From NCBI GenBank assembly GCA_002314945.1, contig DCHV01000048.1, positions 1-32,120 of the forward strand: DNA of 32,120 nt, written 5' to 3'. Below the pieces are notes generated by a model. It worked only from the letters and a program-made list of their open reading frames with translations, was not told the DNA's origin and did not search any database. The translations under genes were made by a program, and so were the position numbers. The DNA comes from Prevotellaceae bacterium UBA1743. Lineage in GTDB: Bacteria > Bacteroidota > Bacteroidia > Bacteroidales > Bacteroidaceae. Of this stretch, positions 16,095 through 24,458 are shown piece after piece; the stretch's first letter is position 1; each line of letters starts with the position of its first letter.

Positions 16095-16976
16095 TTAGAA
16101 TTTGTAGGATAATTTAGCTGAACCAAAGGTGGTGATGCGTGCATCTCTGCGGTCGATAAGTTCTGAGCCGGATGCATTCATGATATTGTTCATGAAAGCA
16201 ATCGAACCACCGCCTGAGACCAATAATGCCAGACGCTTGCTTACGTCCCATCTGAAAGACATTCCAGGATTGAGCATGGTCTGTGTGTCCATCAACACTT
16301 GATCGGCAGGCTTATACCAGAAACGCTCAAAACCGAATCCGTATGAAGCGGTAAGATGCAATTTTGGATTGAAGTGATAGGTAAAGTCTGACATCCAAGT
16401 CATGAAGTTGATACTCCAGTGCTTACCCCAATCTCTTTTCCAGAGAAAAATGGGAAGGCCGATCATTCGCTGTGGGTGATTGCAAAGCCAAACGAAACCT
16501 ACACCACGTGTGTCGGTAGCCTTCATATTGAAAAGGAAAATGGAAGAAAGAACTCCATCAAAACGATGCAAGCCATACTGTGAGCCTTCGGCATAGAGAT
16601 TGGCTGTAACACTGATACCACGGGTATATCCGGGAAGCATAAATACATTCATGCCATTCAAGCCAACACGGAAATAGTGGTTGCCCTTTCCATTGCCTAC
16701 TCCATTGTTTGACATGTGATGTGCCTCAACACCCAACTTTGTCGTTGGGGCGAAAATGAAATTATGCCATAAACCCTCATGGGTGTAAATACTACCTTCT
16801 GGATTACCATAGTTGTTGTATTCCTTGAGACCTCTGCTGTTGCCTGCAATTGGCGTTCCACCACGATATTCTACATTGGCTTCAAATTTGTTCTTCGCAT
16901 CATTTACCGTCATCAGCTGAGCGTATGTGGTGGCAGATGTCACAGCGAGAACAAGTGTCAAAATTATCTTTTTCAT
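16095..16976 (-). CDS. Outer-membrane beta-barrel protein, family not identified
   Basis: A 293-residue protein with a signal peptide ending about TYAQ (residue 20) and a C-terminal Phe, typical of proteins folded by the Bam machinery. Alternating hydrophobic/aromatic strands run through the whole length. I see no catalytic motif. It is probably a small outer-membrane channel or structural barrel. It is flanked at 14-16 bases by the PorT-like gene and the maturase, so it is co-transcribed with the sulfatase. A role in admitting the sulfated substrate is possible but inferred from position only. Confidence 0.65.
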   Translation of the reverse strand: MKKIILTLVLAVTSATTYAQLMTVNDAKNKFEANVEYRGGTPIAGNSRGLKEYNNYGNPEGSIYTHEGLWHNFIFAPTTKLGVEAHHMSNNGVGNGKGNHYFRVGLNGMNVFMLPGYTRGISVTANLYAEGSQYGLHRFDGVLSSIFLFNMKATDTRGVGFVWLCNHPQRMIGLPIFLWKRDWGKHWSINFMTWMSDFTYHFNPKLHLTASYGFGFERFWYKPADQVLMDTQTMLNPGMSFRWDVSKRLALLVSGGGSIAFMNNIMNASGSELIDRRDARITTFGSAKLSYKF

Positions 16977-16992
16977 AATGCCTTACTTCTTA

Positions 16993-17988
16993 TTATTTTT
17001 TCTTTCCTGTGTTAAACTTCCATCCAAAGCCCAACTGACCATAAATATTGAAAATATCCATCTTCATGCCATAGTCGGTGCCATCCCATTGATTTACGAG
17101 ACCCCAGTTGAAGTCAAACACCATGTAAAGTTTACTCCACAATTGTCGTGTGCAGCCGAAACTCACACCACAGTCCCATTCACTTACCTTCTTGGAGTTG
17201 TCCGTCTGCGAGTGGTCAACTGGGATAAGGGGAGAGAATACAGACTGGCGGATATAGCCTCTGTCGGATTCACCATGACGGTTTCTTGAGAACTGCCATG
17301 AGAAATAAGGACCAAATTGGATAGACCACTTCTGACTGGGCTGATACATTGCATAAAGTGGCAAAGTAAGGGCATAGACATCATGATGACCCTGACTGCG
17401 TCCTGTATAGTAACCCTGTGTCTCCTCCGTGGCACCATCGAAGTGTACCTTGGTATAATAGTTCTCCATATAGACGTTGGAATTTCCACCTTTACGTTCT
17501 ACTCTGAGTCCCGACATCATACCCCAATTCTTACAGAATCGCTTGCTTGTAAGGAAACCTACTGCAAAGTTGAAATTATATGGAGCAACGCTGATGGAAC
17601 GTGTCTCGCGTGGAACACCAATTGATGTGGTCATACCTAAGTTGAGGCCAGCGTATGGGATAAATTCAAACGAGCCCGCATCCTTGTTTGGCGCACTCTT
17701 TGCAGTCGCACCTGCGCCTGCAGCTGCCTGAGGCGTACCAGTCTGCTGTGCAGCCTGAGCTTCTTTGGCTTTCTCTGCCTGTTGTGCAGCCATAATCTTG
17801 AGGGCCTGTTCCAGAGTCATTCCTTCTGGAAGGTTGGCAATGACCATCTCGACTGTAACTCCCTGTGGCAACTGTGCCTGAATCTTGTCATACTGCTCCT
17901 GAGTCATTCCCTGGGGCAATGTCTTCTGTGCAACGGCTGGCGTAATGGCAACCAGAGCACAAACGATTAAAATAAGTATCTTTTTCAT
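16993..17988 (-). CDS. PorT-family outer-membrane barrel with LPxGxT repeat stalk
   Basis: A 331-residue protein with a signal peptide ending about AVAQ (21). The mature N-terminus has three short repeats of the form LP(Q/E)G(M/V)Tx(E/Q) at 24-31, 40-47 and 53-60. An Ala/Gln/Lys-rich helical linker follows (62-102), then a PorT/OmpW-like beta-barrel (about 107-325). The N-terminal repeats and linker look like a periplasmic helical stalk or protein-binding tail. Function unknown. It lies 5 bases after the PCMD gene and 16 before the second barrel, in the sulfatase operon. Confidence 0.7.
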   Translation of the reverse strand: MKKILILIVCALVAITPAVAQKTLPQGMTQEQYDKIQAQLPQGVTVEMVIANLPEGMTLEQALKIMAAQQAEKAKEAQAAQQTGTPQAAAGAGATAKSAPNKDAGSFEFIPYAGLNLGMTTSIGVPRETRSISVAPYNFNFAVGFLTSKRFCKNWGMMSGLRVERKGGNSNVYMENYYTKVHFDGATEETQGYYTGRSQGHHDVYALTLPLYAMYQPSQKWSIQFGPYFSWQFSRNRHGESDRGYIRQSVFSPLIPVDHSQTDNSKKVSEWDCGVSFGCTRQLWSKLYMVFDFNWGLVNQWDGTDYGMKMDIFNIYGQLGFGWKFNTGKKK

Positions 17989-17993
17989 ATCTA

Positions 17994-19496
17994 TTACTTA
18001 CACTTGATTTCCATTTCGTCAATATATAACTGAGTACCCATCTGAGAAGAGAGGAGTTGCATCATCTGTCCATACATCTCCATCTGAGATATTACACCAG
18101 CGTTCACTTTTGCGTTCAGCTCCTGAAGTTTCATGATCTGATTGCTCATGTTCGCGCCACAAATGAAGCGGAAGCCATCATAGCTGGAAGCAAAATAAAT
18201 AGCGAGGTTATACTTCCATTTTGCAAGGTCTTCTTCCACTACCTGATGTACCGTTACGAATGGAACTTCCTGATATGTATATACACTCTCGTCATAATCC
18301 TTGTTCTCTCCTGGAACGAAATCAGCGTATGCTATAATATCTTCGTTCTGCAGATTACGGATTGACTCACCATTTAGCCATTCGTGATCTCCATCCGCAC
18401 GATAGAGGACGGCGCGAATGAAACCTTTGTCCTTTTTACCTACATAATCGCTTATTCCAGGTACAGTGAAAGAATATCCGAATGGATTGGCGTTGGGCTC
18501 CTCGATAGTCATAGGGAGATACTTGTACCAGAAGCAAAGTTTCTCAGGCATCTGATTGAATGGCAAACCTACATGTGTACATGTAAGTGCACCCGTATCC
18601 GAGCCATCAAACTCACCGATAAAGCAGCAACCAGCAAGGAACGGACGATTTCCCGTATTGGTGTATCTGATATCATTGGATGTAAGCAAGAGGGCACTTT
18701 TGTTCTCGCCGTCACGTACTGGAGCTACATCCGTGGTAGCACGCGAGCCATACATTACCAGCGGCATGGTCTTTGCCATCAGCGCAATAGAGGCATTGGT
18801 CGATGACCAAATATTCGTTGTAATCATTTTGCCATTATTGTCGGCTATGAGTTCGTAGGGCTGCTGAAATTCAGTACCCGCAATATTTGCCCAATTATCA
18901 AAGGGAAGCGTGGTGGGAATACCTGCGGGGAGCAAGTTGATCGACCATATTTTATATAGGTGCGCTCCTTCTACATATTCCTTGGTACGCTGCCCGTCCT
19001 TCTCCCAACCAATGAACATGGAATTCTGGGAATTGATAATCTGTTGTGTCAAGTGGTCATCCTCATGGATACCTTCTCTCGCACATACAACCTTTATGTA
19101 GCGTGTCTTCGTGAAATCATGGGGTGTCGCGATTTCACCAATGACAGTCGTGTCAATTGGGCACTGGCCTGGAACAAATAATTTCTGTCCTTGATAATCA
19201 ATGAATGTGGAATCCATCTTCACATCCACGAAACTCCAGGTTGCTCCTTTCGATACGGTTATCTCCAAATCCAGATTTGTGGGATCTGCGTTAGCCATGT
19301 CGGCATACAGGGAAACACCGTTCTCTTGTATCGTAGTCTTCACAATGCCGTTTCCACTTGCGCCTACTACAGAACTGATACCCGTTACATCGACGTTAAT
19401 GTCTGGCAATTCTTCTCTGATGCACGAAGTTATCGTGCTTGTGGCAAAAAAAGCAATGCCCACGTATTTTGCCAACGTAAGAAAATTTCTACTCAT
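17994..19496 (-). CDS. PCMD-like surface lipoprotein
   Basis: A 500-residue predicted lipoprotein: the leader ends with ITSC (Cys25). After an N-terminal immunoglobulin-like region (about 30-140), the C-terminal 300 residues fit the PCMD (putative carbohydrate metabolism) domain seen beside Sus-like or barrel proteins of Bacteroidetes. This includes a LCFWYKYLP strand, an ADGDHEW turn and a closing LYIDEMEIKCK strand. It is probably exposed on the cell surface and binds the substrate of the operon. It is the first gene after the promoter at 19560-19591. No SusC/SusD pair is present nearby. The PCMD assignment rests on strand patterns and is not certain. Confidence 0.6.
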   Translation of the reverse strand: MSRNFLTLAKYVGIAFFATSTITSCIREELPDINVDVTGISSVVGASGNGIVKTTIQENGVSLYADMANADPTNLDLEITVSKGATWSFVDVKMDSTFIDYQGQKLFVPGQCPIDTTVIGEIATPHDFTKTRYIKVVCAREGIHEDDHLTQQIINSQNSMFIGWEKDGQRTKEYVEGAHLYKIWSINLLPAGIPTTLPFDNWANIAGTEFQQPYELIADNNGKMITTNIWSSTNASIALMAKTMPLVMYGSRATTDVAPVRDGENKSALLLTSNDIRYTNTGNRPFLAGCCFIGEFDGSDTGALTCTHVGLPFNQMPEKLCFWYKYLPMTIEEPNANPFGYSFTVPGISDYVGKKDKGFIRAVLYRADGDHEWLNGESIRNLQNEDIIAYADFVPGENKDYDESVYTYQEVPFVTVHQVVEEDLAKWKYNLAIYFASSYDGFRFICGANMSNQIMKLQELNAKVNAGVISQMEMYGQMMQLLSSQMGTQLYIDEMEIKCK

Positions 19497-19559
19497 TTTG
19501 TTGTGTAGTTGTTAATGTTAAATTTTCAAAATATATTCTATTTCAACCAAAATCGGCGA

Positions 19560-19591
19560 CAAAGTTACAATAATACATACTAATCTGCAAG
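19560..19591 (-). promoter_or_regulatory. Promoter of the sulfatase operon
   Basis: The minus strand shows CTTG (19591-19588), a 20-base spacer, and TAACTTTG (19567-19560), one mismatch from the Bacteroidetes consensus. The transcript would have a leader of about 55 bases before ATG 19496. It points away from the AraC gene promoter, with about 95 bases between the two -33 elements, room for a shared regulator site. Confidence 0.6.
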
Positions 19592-19683
19592 TATTATCGA
19601 CCAAGCTATGAGCAATAAATACCAATATTGACCTGTTTTTTGCCTAAAATTTAGACGAATTGTGGCACATTCTTCGCATTTTC

Positions 19684-19728
19684 TTTCGCATGTCATGAAA
19701 AAGATGTATTTTTGTGGTCAAAACCACA
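19684..19728 (+). promoter_or_regulatory. Promoter and start-site palindrome of the AraC gene
   Basis: TTTC (19684-19687), 19 bases, then TATTTTTG (19707-19714) fits the Bacteroidetes promoter with one mismatch. Overlapping its end and the expected start of transcription is the palindrome TGTGGT-caaa-ACCACA (19713-19728). It could be an autoregulatory operator or a short leader hairpin. Confidence 0.55.
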
Positions 19729-19737
19729 TATTTACAA

Positions 19738-20649
19738 ATGAAAGCGCAAAATGATTATTTTTCGCTCTCTTTCGAGACACTTCGACAACTTCCTGATGCT
19801 GTTGCGTTAGAAGAGGGCCTTATTATCATTGACAATACTCAGACTCCGCATATCACTCATCTGACTACGGCATGGCAGGGGGTACCTGTCAAACTGGATG
19901 CCATTCTCATTATTTTTTGTACTCAAGGTGAGATGGAAGTGCGTGTGGGATTGGATACATATCGTGTGCAGGAGAATTCCATCTGTTTTGGTTATACTGG
20001 CAACATCGTGGAGGTGCTCTCGGTGTCTCAGTCCTTCCATTGCATCATGATGATGATGACCAAGGATTACATCAATCTCGAGCATAGTCATACGCTCCAG
20101 ATGCTTCAACTCTTCAAGCACATTCAGCGCAAACCTTGTTTTACACTTACGGGAGAGTATGCATCCCGCTACAAAGAGACATTTATCGAAGCTTACAAAA
20201 CTATTCGATGGGTGGAAAATCCCCTGCGTGCAACGATGATGCAGTCATACGTATTTCTGCTCTATTGCTGCCTGATTCCTATTCTCGAGAATGACGAGGC
20301 GGATTATGGAAGCCGAAATGCAATGTCGAGTCACAAGGGATTGTATTTCAGATTTATGGAGATTCTGCAGGATGAATACCGGGAACATCATGATGTGACC
20401 TACTATGCCACGCGATTGGGAGTGACGGCAAAGCACCTGTCGCGTGTCATCAATGAAGAGACAGGTCAGCCAGCTCTCAAATGGATTGAGAATCTGCTTA
20501 TCCTTGAGGCAAAGGCTTTGCTCAGGCAACGCGAAATGAATGTGCAGATGGTCTCCGTGCTACTCAATTTCCCCGATCAGAGTAGTTTTGGAAAGTTCTT
20601 CCGTCGCAATGTGGGGCTTTCGCCCAAGGAATATCGGGAAACAAAATAA
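19738..20649 (+). CDS. AraC-family transcriptional regulator
   Basis: A 303-residue regulator. Residues about 30-130 resemble a cupin-type sensor domain and residues about 205-303 form the double helix-turn-helix AraC DNA-binding domain, ending in the family signature DQSSFGKFFRRNVGLSPKEYR. An open frame begins at a GTG (19714), but that codon lies in the -7 promoter element, so ATG 19738 is the real start. It is divergent from the sulfatase operon with a 241-base shared control region, which makes that operon its likely target. The ligand is unknown. Confidence 0.88.
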   Translation: MKAQNDYFSLSFETLRQLPDAVALEEGLIIIDNTQTPHITHLTTAWQGVPVKLDAILIIFCTQGEMEVRVGLDTYRVQENSICFGYTGNIVEVLSVSQSFHCIMMMMTKDYINLEHSHTLQMLQLFKHIQRKPCFTLTGEYASRYKETFIEAYKTIRWVENPLRATMMQSYVFLLYCCLIPILENDEADYGSRNAMSSHKGLYFRFMEILQDEYREHHDVTYYATRLGVTAKHLSRVINEETGQPALKWIENLLILEAKALLRQREMNVQMVSVLLNFPDQSSFGKFFRRNVGLSPKEYRETK

Positions 20650-20713
20650 TACTTCCCACGTTTTCCCGAGGAACCGCCTCGTGAAATTTGTTTTTTGACA
20701 GTGAGAAATTTGA

Positions 20714-20761
20714 AACCCCTCTCCAACATACTTCTGAAAAAGAGTGGGATGGAGAGGGGTT
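20714..20761. terminator. Bidirectional terminator between AraC and DAP dehydrogenase genes
   Basis: A 12-bp perfect stem, AACCCCTCTCCA with TGGAGAGGGGTT, enclosing a 24-base loop, placed between two convergent genes. T-tracts are weak on both sides, so it may act mainly as an mRNA-stabilising 3' hairpin. Confidence 0.6.
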
Positions 20762-20789
20762 AGTCGAATAATCAGTCGCTTATACGCAG

Positions 20790-21689
20790 CTATACCAGGT
20801 GCTTGATGATTTCCTCGCGATCACCTGACAAATAGTCGATGACGGGAATCTCTATCATCGTGTAGGCTCCAGGTTGCTGACGCATGGTGGCACGTGCTAC
20901 ATTTACCAGGACCTGAGCTGTGAGGGCGGGGTTGTTGATCTTCATGTTGAACTCGAACAACTGGTTGTGTGTCTGCCCGCTTACTCCCTTACGAACTAAG
21001 TTTACACCATGACCTACGTCATTCACGTCGGCAACACAGGGTACTTGGTTGACATGCGTCTCATCGTTCACGAAATAGGGATCCGCCTTGATGGCTGCCT
21101 CTACTTTCTTGAAATCGGCACCTTCTTCCAACTCTACATACACCATACGACGATGTATGCCCGTGCCTAAGGGAATGGTTACACTCAGTGCGTCCCTTAC
21201 TCCTTCGATGGCGCGTACTGCCACACTATGTCCCATGCTGCGACCAGGACCGAAGTTGGTATAACTGATTCCTTTGGGAGCAAGACTTTCCATCAGAGTG
21301 CGTACCACGCTGTCTGAACCTGGATCCCAGCCTGCGCTGATCACACTCACACGGCCTGCCTTCTTGGCGGCAGCATCCAGTGTACGACGCAATTCGGGAA
21401 TCAGGGTGTGAATATCGAAACTATCTACCGTGTTGATGCCTAATGCGAGGGTCTCCAGTGCGTATTTCTCTACACTACGGGTAGGCACGGCCAGAATGGC
21501 TACATCCACCTTGCCCAGTTCCTTGATATCTTTTACTACCTTGTAGTTCGTCAGTTCGGCAGGCTTGTTCTCTGCACCCTGACGACGTACGATGCCGGCG
21601 ATTTCCATATCGGGGGCTGCTTCCAATGCCTGCAATGTGTAGCGGCCTATGTTGCCATATCCTACAATTGCTACGCTAATCTTATCCAT
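20790..21689 (-). CDS. ddh: meso-Diaminopimelate D-dehydrogenase
   Basis: A 299-residue NADP-dependent enzyme of the DapDH family. The Rossmann motif GYGNIGR is at residues 10-16, followed by the family-specific segments SFDIHTLIPELR, SAGWDPGSDSVVRTL and FGPGRSMGHSVA. It catalyses the reversible reductive amination of tetrahydrodipicolinate to meso-DAP, the one-step branch of lysine and peptidoglycan precursor synthesis in the cytoplasm. Length is normal. It follows the peptidase gene by 56 bases that contain a small hairpin and no clear promoter, so it could be read through from the upstream operon or have an unrecognised promoter. Confidence 0.93.
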   Translation of the reverse strand: MDKISVAIVGYGNIGRYTLQALEAAPDMEIAGIVRRQGAENKPAELTNYKVVKDIKELGKVDVAILAVPTRSVEKYALETLALGINTVDSFDIHTLIPELRRTLDAAAKKAGRVSVISAGWDPGSDSVVRTLMESLAPKGISYTNFGPGRSMGHSVAVRAIEGVRDALSVTIPLGTGIHRRMVYVELEEGADFKKVEAAIKADPYFVNDETHVNQVPCVADVNDVGHGVNLVRKGVSGQTHNQLFEFNMKINNPALTAQVLVNVARATMRQQPGAYTMIEIPVIDYLSGDREEIIKHLV

Positions 21690-21724
21690 TTTCTTTTTAC
21701 CTTAATATTATATATATGATTTGT

Positions 21725-21744
21725 CGTGTGAATAGGAACACACG
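21725..21744 (-). other. Small hairpin between peptidase and ddh genes
   Basis: CGTGTG and CACACG form a 6-bp stem with an 8-base loop directly after the peptidase stop. No T-run follows on the minus strand, so termination is doubtful; an RNA-processing site is possible. Confidence 0.3.
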
Positions 21745-21745
21745 T

Positions 21746-23140
21746 TTATCGTTCTTCTGCAAACATGGGATCCCATGCTGGCAACTTGATTGGTTTCTTC
21801 TTCAGAAGATCTGTCACTTGCGAGGAACAGTATTTACGGTTGATGACAACCCTGAACATGTATTCGTTGAACCATTCGTCGGTCATAATCATGTAGCCGC
21901 TGGCTCCTGAAGCCGCGCCCCAACTGTTCTCCACCTTCCATTTCGTGGGATTACCTTCCTTGTCCAGATCTACGGCCATCAATGTCATGGCGTGGCTGCT
22001 TCCACTGTCGAAGGAGAGGATGCGTTGACTCTTTGTCATGCCAAACGTGGTACCAAGCAAACTTTCGTAGTCGTAGTTCTTCAGGTCGAGCCATCCTGTC
22101 TCGCGATTGAGGCATTTACCTACATCACAACTGAAATACATCTGGCATGAGTCTTTCAGAGAGGCGATGGCAAGGGGTTTGAGATCCTGGAGATCCAGGT
22201 TGACATACAACCAGTTGTGTCCATCGTAGAGATGGCGGTCGTAGTCTATCTCATATACCTGATTGTAGGGGCGGCTGGGATCGTTCATCAGCATCACATA
22301 GTCGCCATACAGGTCTTCCTCGCTGCCACACACTTCCTTGTAGAATTCCAGGGGGGTGTATTCCTTGGGCTCGTGGAGTGTTTTCCCATCTTTCTTGGGT
22401 GCCCATGTGAATGAAAGGGGAGGCTGTCCGTATGCCAATACCAGCATGTGATAAATCGTCTTCAGCTGTTCCACCTTCATACTGGTAAGTTCCTTCTCAC
22501 TCTTCCCGCTCTGACTTTCCTCGCGCAACTGCACGCCGAATTCACGCAGCTTGCGTTTCAGGTGGCTGTCTATTTCGGTTGTCTTGTTGCTGTTGTACGT
22601 CTCGGCCATCACATCCTGAGGCACCAATCCGTATTTGTTCACCAAATCGGCTACTCCGGCGTAAGTACCTCCATCGCTGAGAGGATTCTGAAACAGCCAA
22701 CGTACCATCTGATCGTCCCAGTCCTGCTTGCGCGTATCGATGATTCCCTGTAGAAACAGGTTGCTCTTCTCCAATTGGTCGTAGAAGAAGAGATATACCT
22801 GGCTGAAGAAGAAATCATTGATGCCCAACTTCTTCATGGCTTTGTTGCGCAACACATTGGTACCAGTGAAGAGCCAGCAACGACCGCTGCTTTGCTGATT
22901 ACTGATACCTGTGTTCTTCACTTCCACCTCGAAGTGGGTGTCCTTGGCTTGCGTATTCTCCTGATTCAAAGCAATGCTCTGGATGCCACCATTGCTGATG
23001 GCATTCCGGAGCGCTTTTTCTGCAGGAGTAGCGGAATAACTGCCTTGGAGGCTCTGCAACACTTCGGGAGTGATTCCCGACTGAGCCGAGACCCATGTGC
23101 TTGTCGCCAAGGCCAGTATGGTCCAAAATCCTCTGTTCAT
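21746..23140 (-). CDS. Exported C1B cysteine peptidase (bleomycin hydrolase / PepC type)
   Basis: A 464-residue papain-fold aminopeptidase. The catalytic set is complete: Gln82 and Cys88 in NQQSSGRCW, His383 in SSHAM and Asn405 in VENSWG. Unlike classic cytoplasmic PepC, the protein starts with a signal peptide ending about VSAQ (20), so it should act in the periplasm, trimming peptides. Such exported forms are common in Bacteroidetes. The gene is 4 bases after the DUF1080 gene, showing co-transcription; the functional link with sugar-type neighbours is not obvious. Confidence 0.9.
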   Translation of the reverse strand: MNRGFWTILALATSTWVSAQSGITPEVLQSLQGSYSATPAEKALRNAISNGGIQSIALNQENTQAKDTHFEVEVKNTGISNQQSSGRCWLFTGTNVLRNKAMKKLGINDFFFSQVYLFFYDQLEKSNLFLQGIIDTRKQDWDDQMVRWLFQNPLSDGGTYAGVADLVNKYGLVPQDVMAETYNSNKTTEIDSHLKRKLREFGVQLREESQSGKSEKELTSMKVEQLKTIYHMLVLAYGQPPLSFTWAPKKDGKTLHEPKEYTPLEFYKEVCGSEEDLYGDYVMLMNDPSRPYNQVYEIDYDRHLYDGHNWLYVNLDLQDLKPLAIASLKDSCQMYFSCDVGKCLNRETGWLDLKNYDYESLLGTTFGMTKSQRILSFDSGSSHAMTLMAVDLDKEGNPTKWKVENSWGAASGASGYMIMTDEWFNEYMFRVVINRKYCSSQVTDLLKKKPIKLPAWDPMFAEER

Positions 23141-23144
23141 TCTA

Positions 23145-24431
23145 TTACAATTGTGTCAACTGGAAATTACGCCAGAGTACGCGGATATCGCATCCGTCGT
23201 GCATCTGAAGCATCAGACGACCTGGGGTGTTGCCGATCAACTCGTCCTCGATGTCGGACATGGGCTCACCATTCAGCCATGTCTGCACATGGTTGCCCTC
23301 TACGCGCAGGCGCAGGGTGTTCCAGTCATCGACTTTCAGAATCTCTTCCTTCTCATCAGGTATCTGCTGCAACCATCCACGTCCGTAGGATTCGTAGATA
23401 CCACCTGTATCGTTGCCCTTGGGAGCTACTTCGCACTGCCATCCGTGAACCGTGTTGAATCCCTCGATGAAGGAATGGAAGAACAGACCACTGTTGCCGT
23501 TGGATTCTTCCTTGAATTCTACGGTCAGGTCGAAATCCTTGTAATACTTGCGTGTACACAAGTAGCCATACTGACGGTTTTCGCCGTTCTGTGTCACGAG
23601 GTTACCATCCTCTACAAACCAGTTGCCATCGCCAAAGGGTTCCCAACCTGTCAAATCCTTACCATTGAAGAGTGATTCCACCTGTCCGCCTTTGTGAGGC
23701 AGCTGCTTGATCTTGATATTCTTGAAGGAAGCGGGATCACCATGATCCTGAAGACAGATCAGACCGCTGTTGGCCAAGCCGTATTCGGGAGCATTGGCCC
23801 ACTTGCCACTGCCCTTCAGTGCAAACCAATCATCGGTCCAGCACTCAAACTCTAAGATCTTCTCGCCGTTCAACCAATGTTCTACATGACCATTGTCGAA
23901 GACGATGCGAGAGGTGTTCCACTCGCCTACGGGATTGACGTGCATCTTGCTGGCATCAGGCAGGTGCATGGCATAATCTACGCCTAACTTCTGCCATTCC
24001 TCCAACTTCTGGGGAGCATTCACTTCTTCCCATCCTTCGTTGTCGATGAGCTGATATTCAGGACCTGTTACGTAAGGTACCTGGAATACCGAACCTTCCT
24101 GTACATGGTAGAGCATTCCGCTGTTGCCTCCGTGAGTCAGTTTCCAGTCCCAGGTCAGTTCGAAGTCTGCGAATTTACGCTTTGTCACAATGTAGCCGCT
24201 TGCATCACCACCTTCTCCGCTGGCTTGGATGCAACCATCTACTACACTCCATCCGTTGGAGAGGATGGTATCATTGAAATTCTTCCATTCCGACAGATCC
24301 TGACCATTGAAGAGCAGTTCCCATCCGTCAGCTATTTCAGCCTCGGACAGCGTGTTGTCTTTCTGCTGGCAAGCGCAGAATGTACCTCCCATCAATGTGG
24401 CAGACAGGAGAAGCAGATTGATTTTCTTCAT
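23145..24431 (-). CDS. Lipoprotein with two DUF1080 (3-keto-disaccharide hydrolase-like) domains
   Basis: A 428-residue predicted lipoprotein (leader followed by Cys21). It has two tandem DUF1080 concanavalin-like domains, starting at about residue 37 with LLFNGQDLSEW and about 252 with SLFNGKDLTGW. Both show the family's HGGNSGMLYH / NGNSGLFFH core and a W-L-NGE strand. DUF1080 proteins include hydrolases of 3-keto-glycosides that work with Gfo/Idh-type sugar 3-dehydrogenases. The upstream gene is exactly such an oxidoreductase, 27 bases away, so a 3-keto-glycoside oxidation/hydrolysis pair is likely. Location: periplasm or outer membrane. Confidence 0.85.
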   Translation of the reverse strand: MKKINLLLLSATLMGGTFCACQQKDNTLSEAEIADGWELLFNGQDLSEWKNFNDTILSNGWSVVDGCIQASGEGGDASGYIVTKRKFADFELTWDWKLTHGGNSGMLYHVQEGSVFQVPYVTGPEYQLIDNEGWEEVNAPQKLEEWQKLGVDYAMHLPDASKMHVNPVGEWNTSRIVFDNGHVEHWLNGEKILEFECWTDDWFALKGSGKWANAPEYGLANSGLICLQDHGDPASFKNIKIKQLPHKGGQVESLFNGKDLTGWEPFGDGNWFVEDGNLVTQNGENRQYGYLCTRKYYKDFDLTVEFKEESNGNSGLFFHSFIEGFNTVHGWQCEVAPKGNDTGGIYESYGRGWLQQIPDEKEEILKVDDWNTLRLRVEGNHVQTWLNGEPMSDIEDELIGNTPGRLMLQMHDGCDIRVLWRNFQLTQL

Positions 24432-24458
24432 TTTTTTCTTATTGAATATTGTTCTTTC

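Noticed and set aside
19714..19737. GTG start for the AraC regulator, 8 codons earlier
   Set aside because: The GTG lies at the end of the -7 promoter element, before the expected transcript start.
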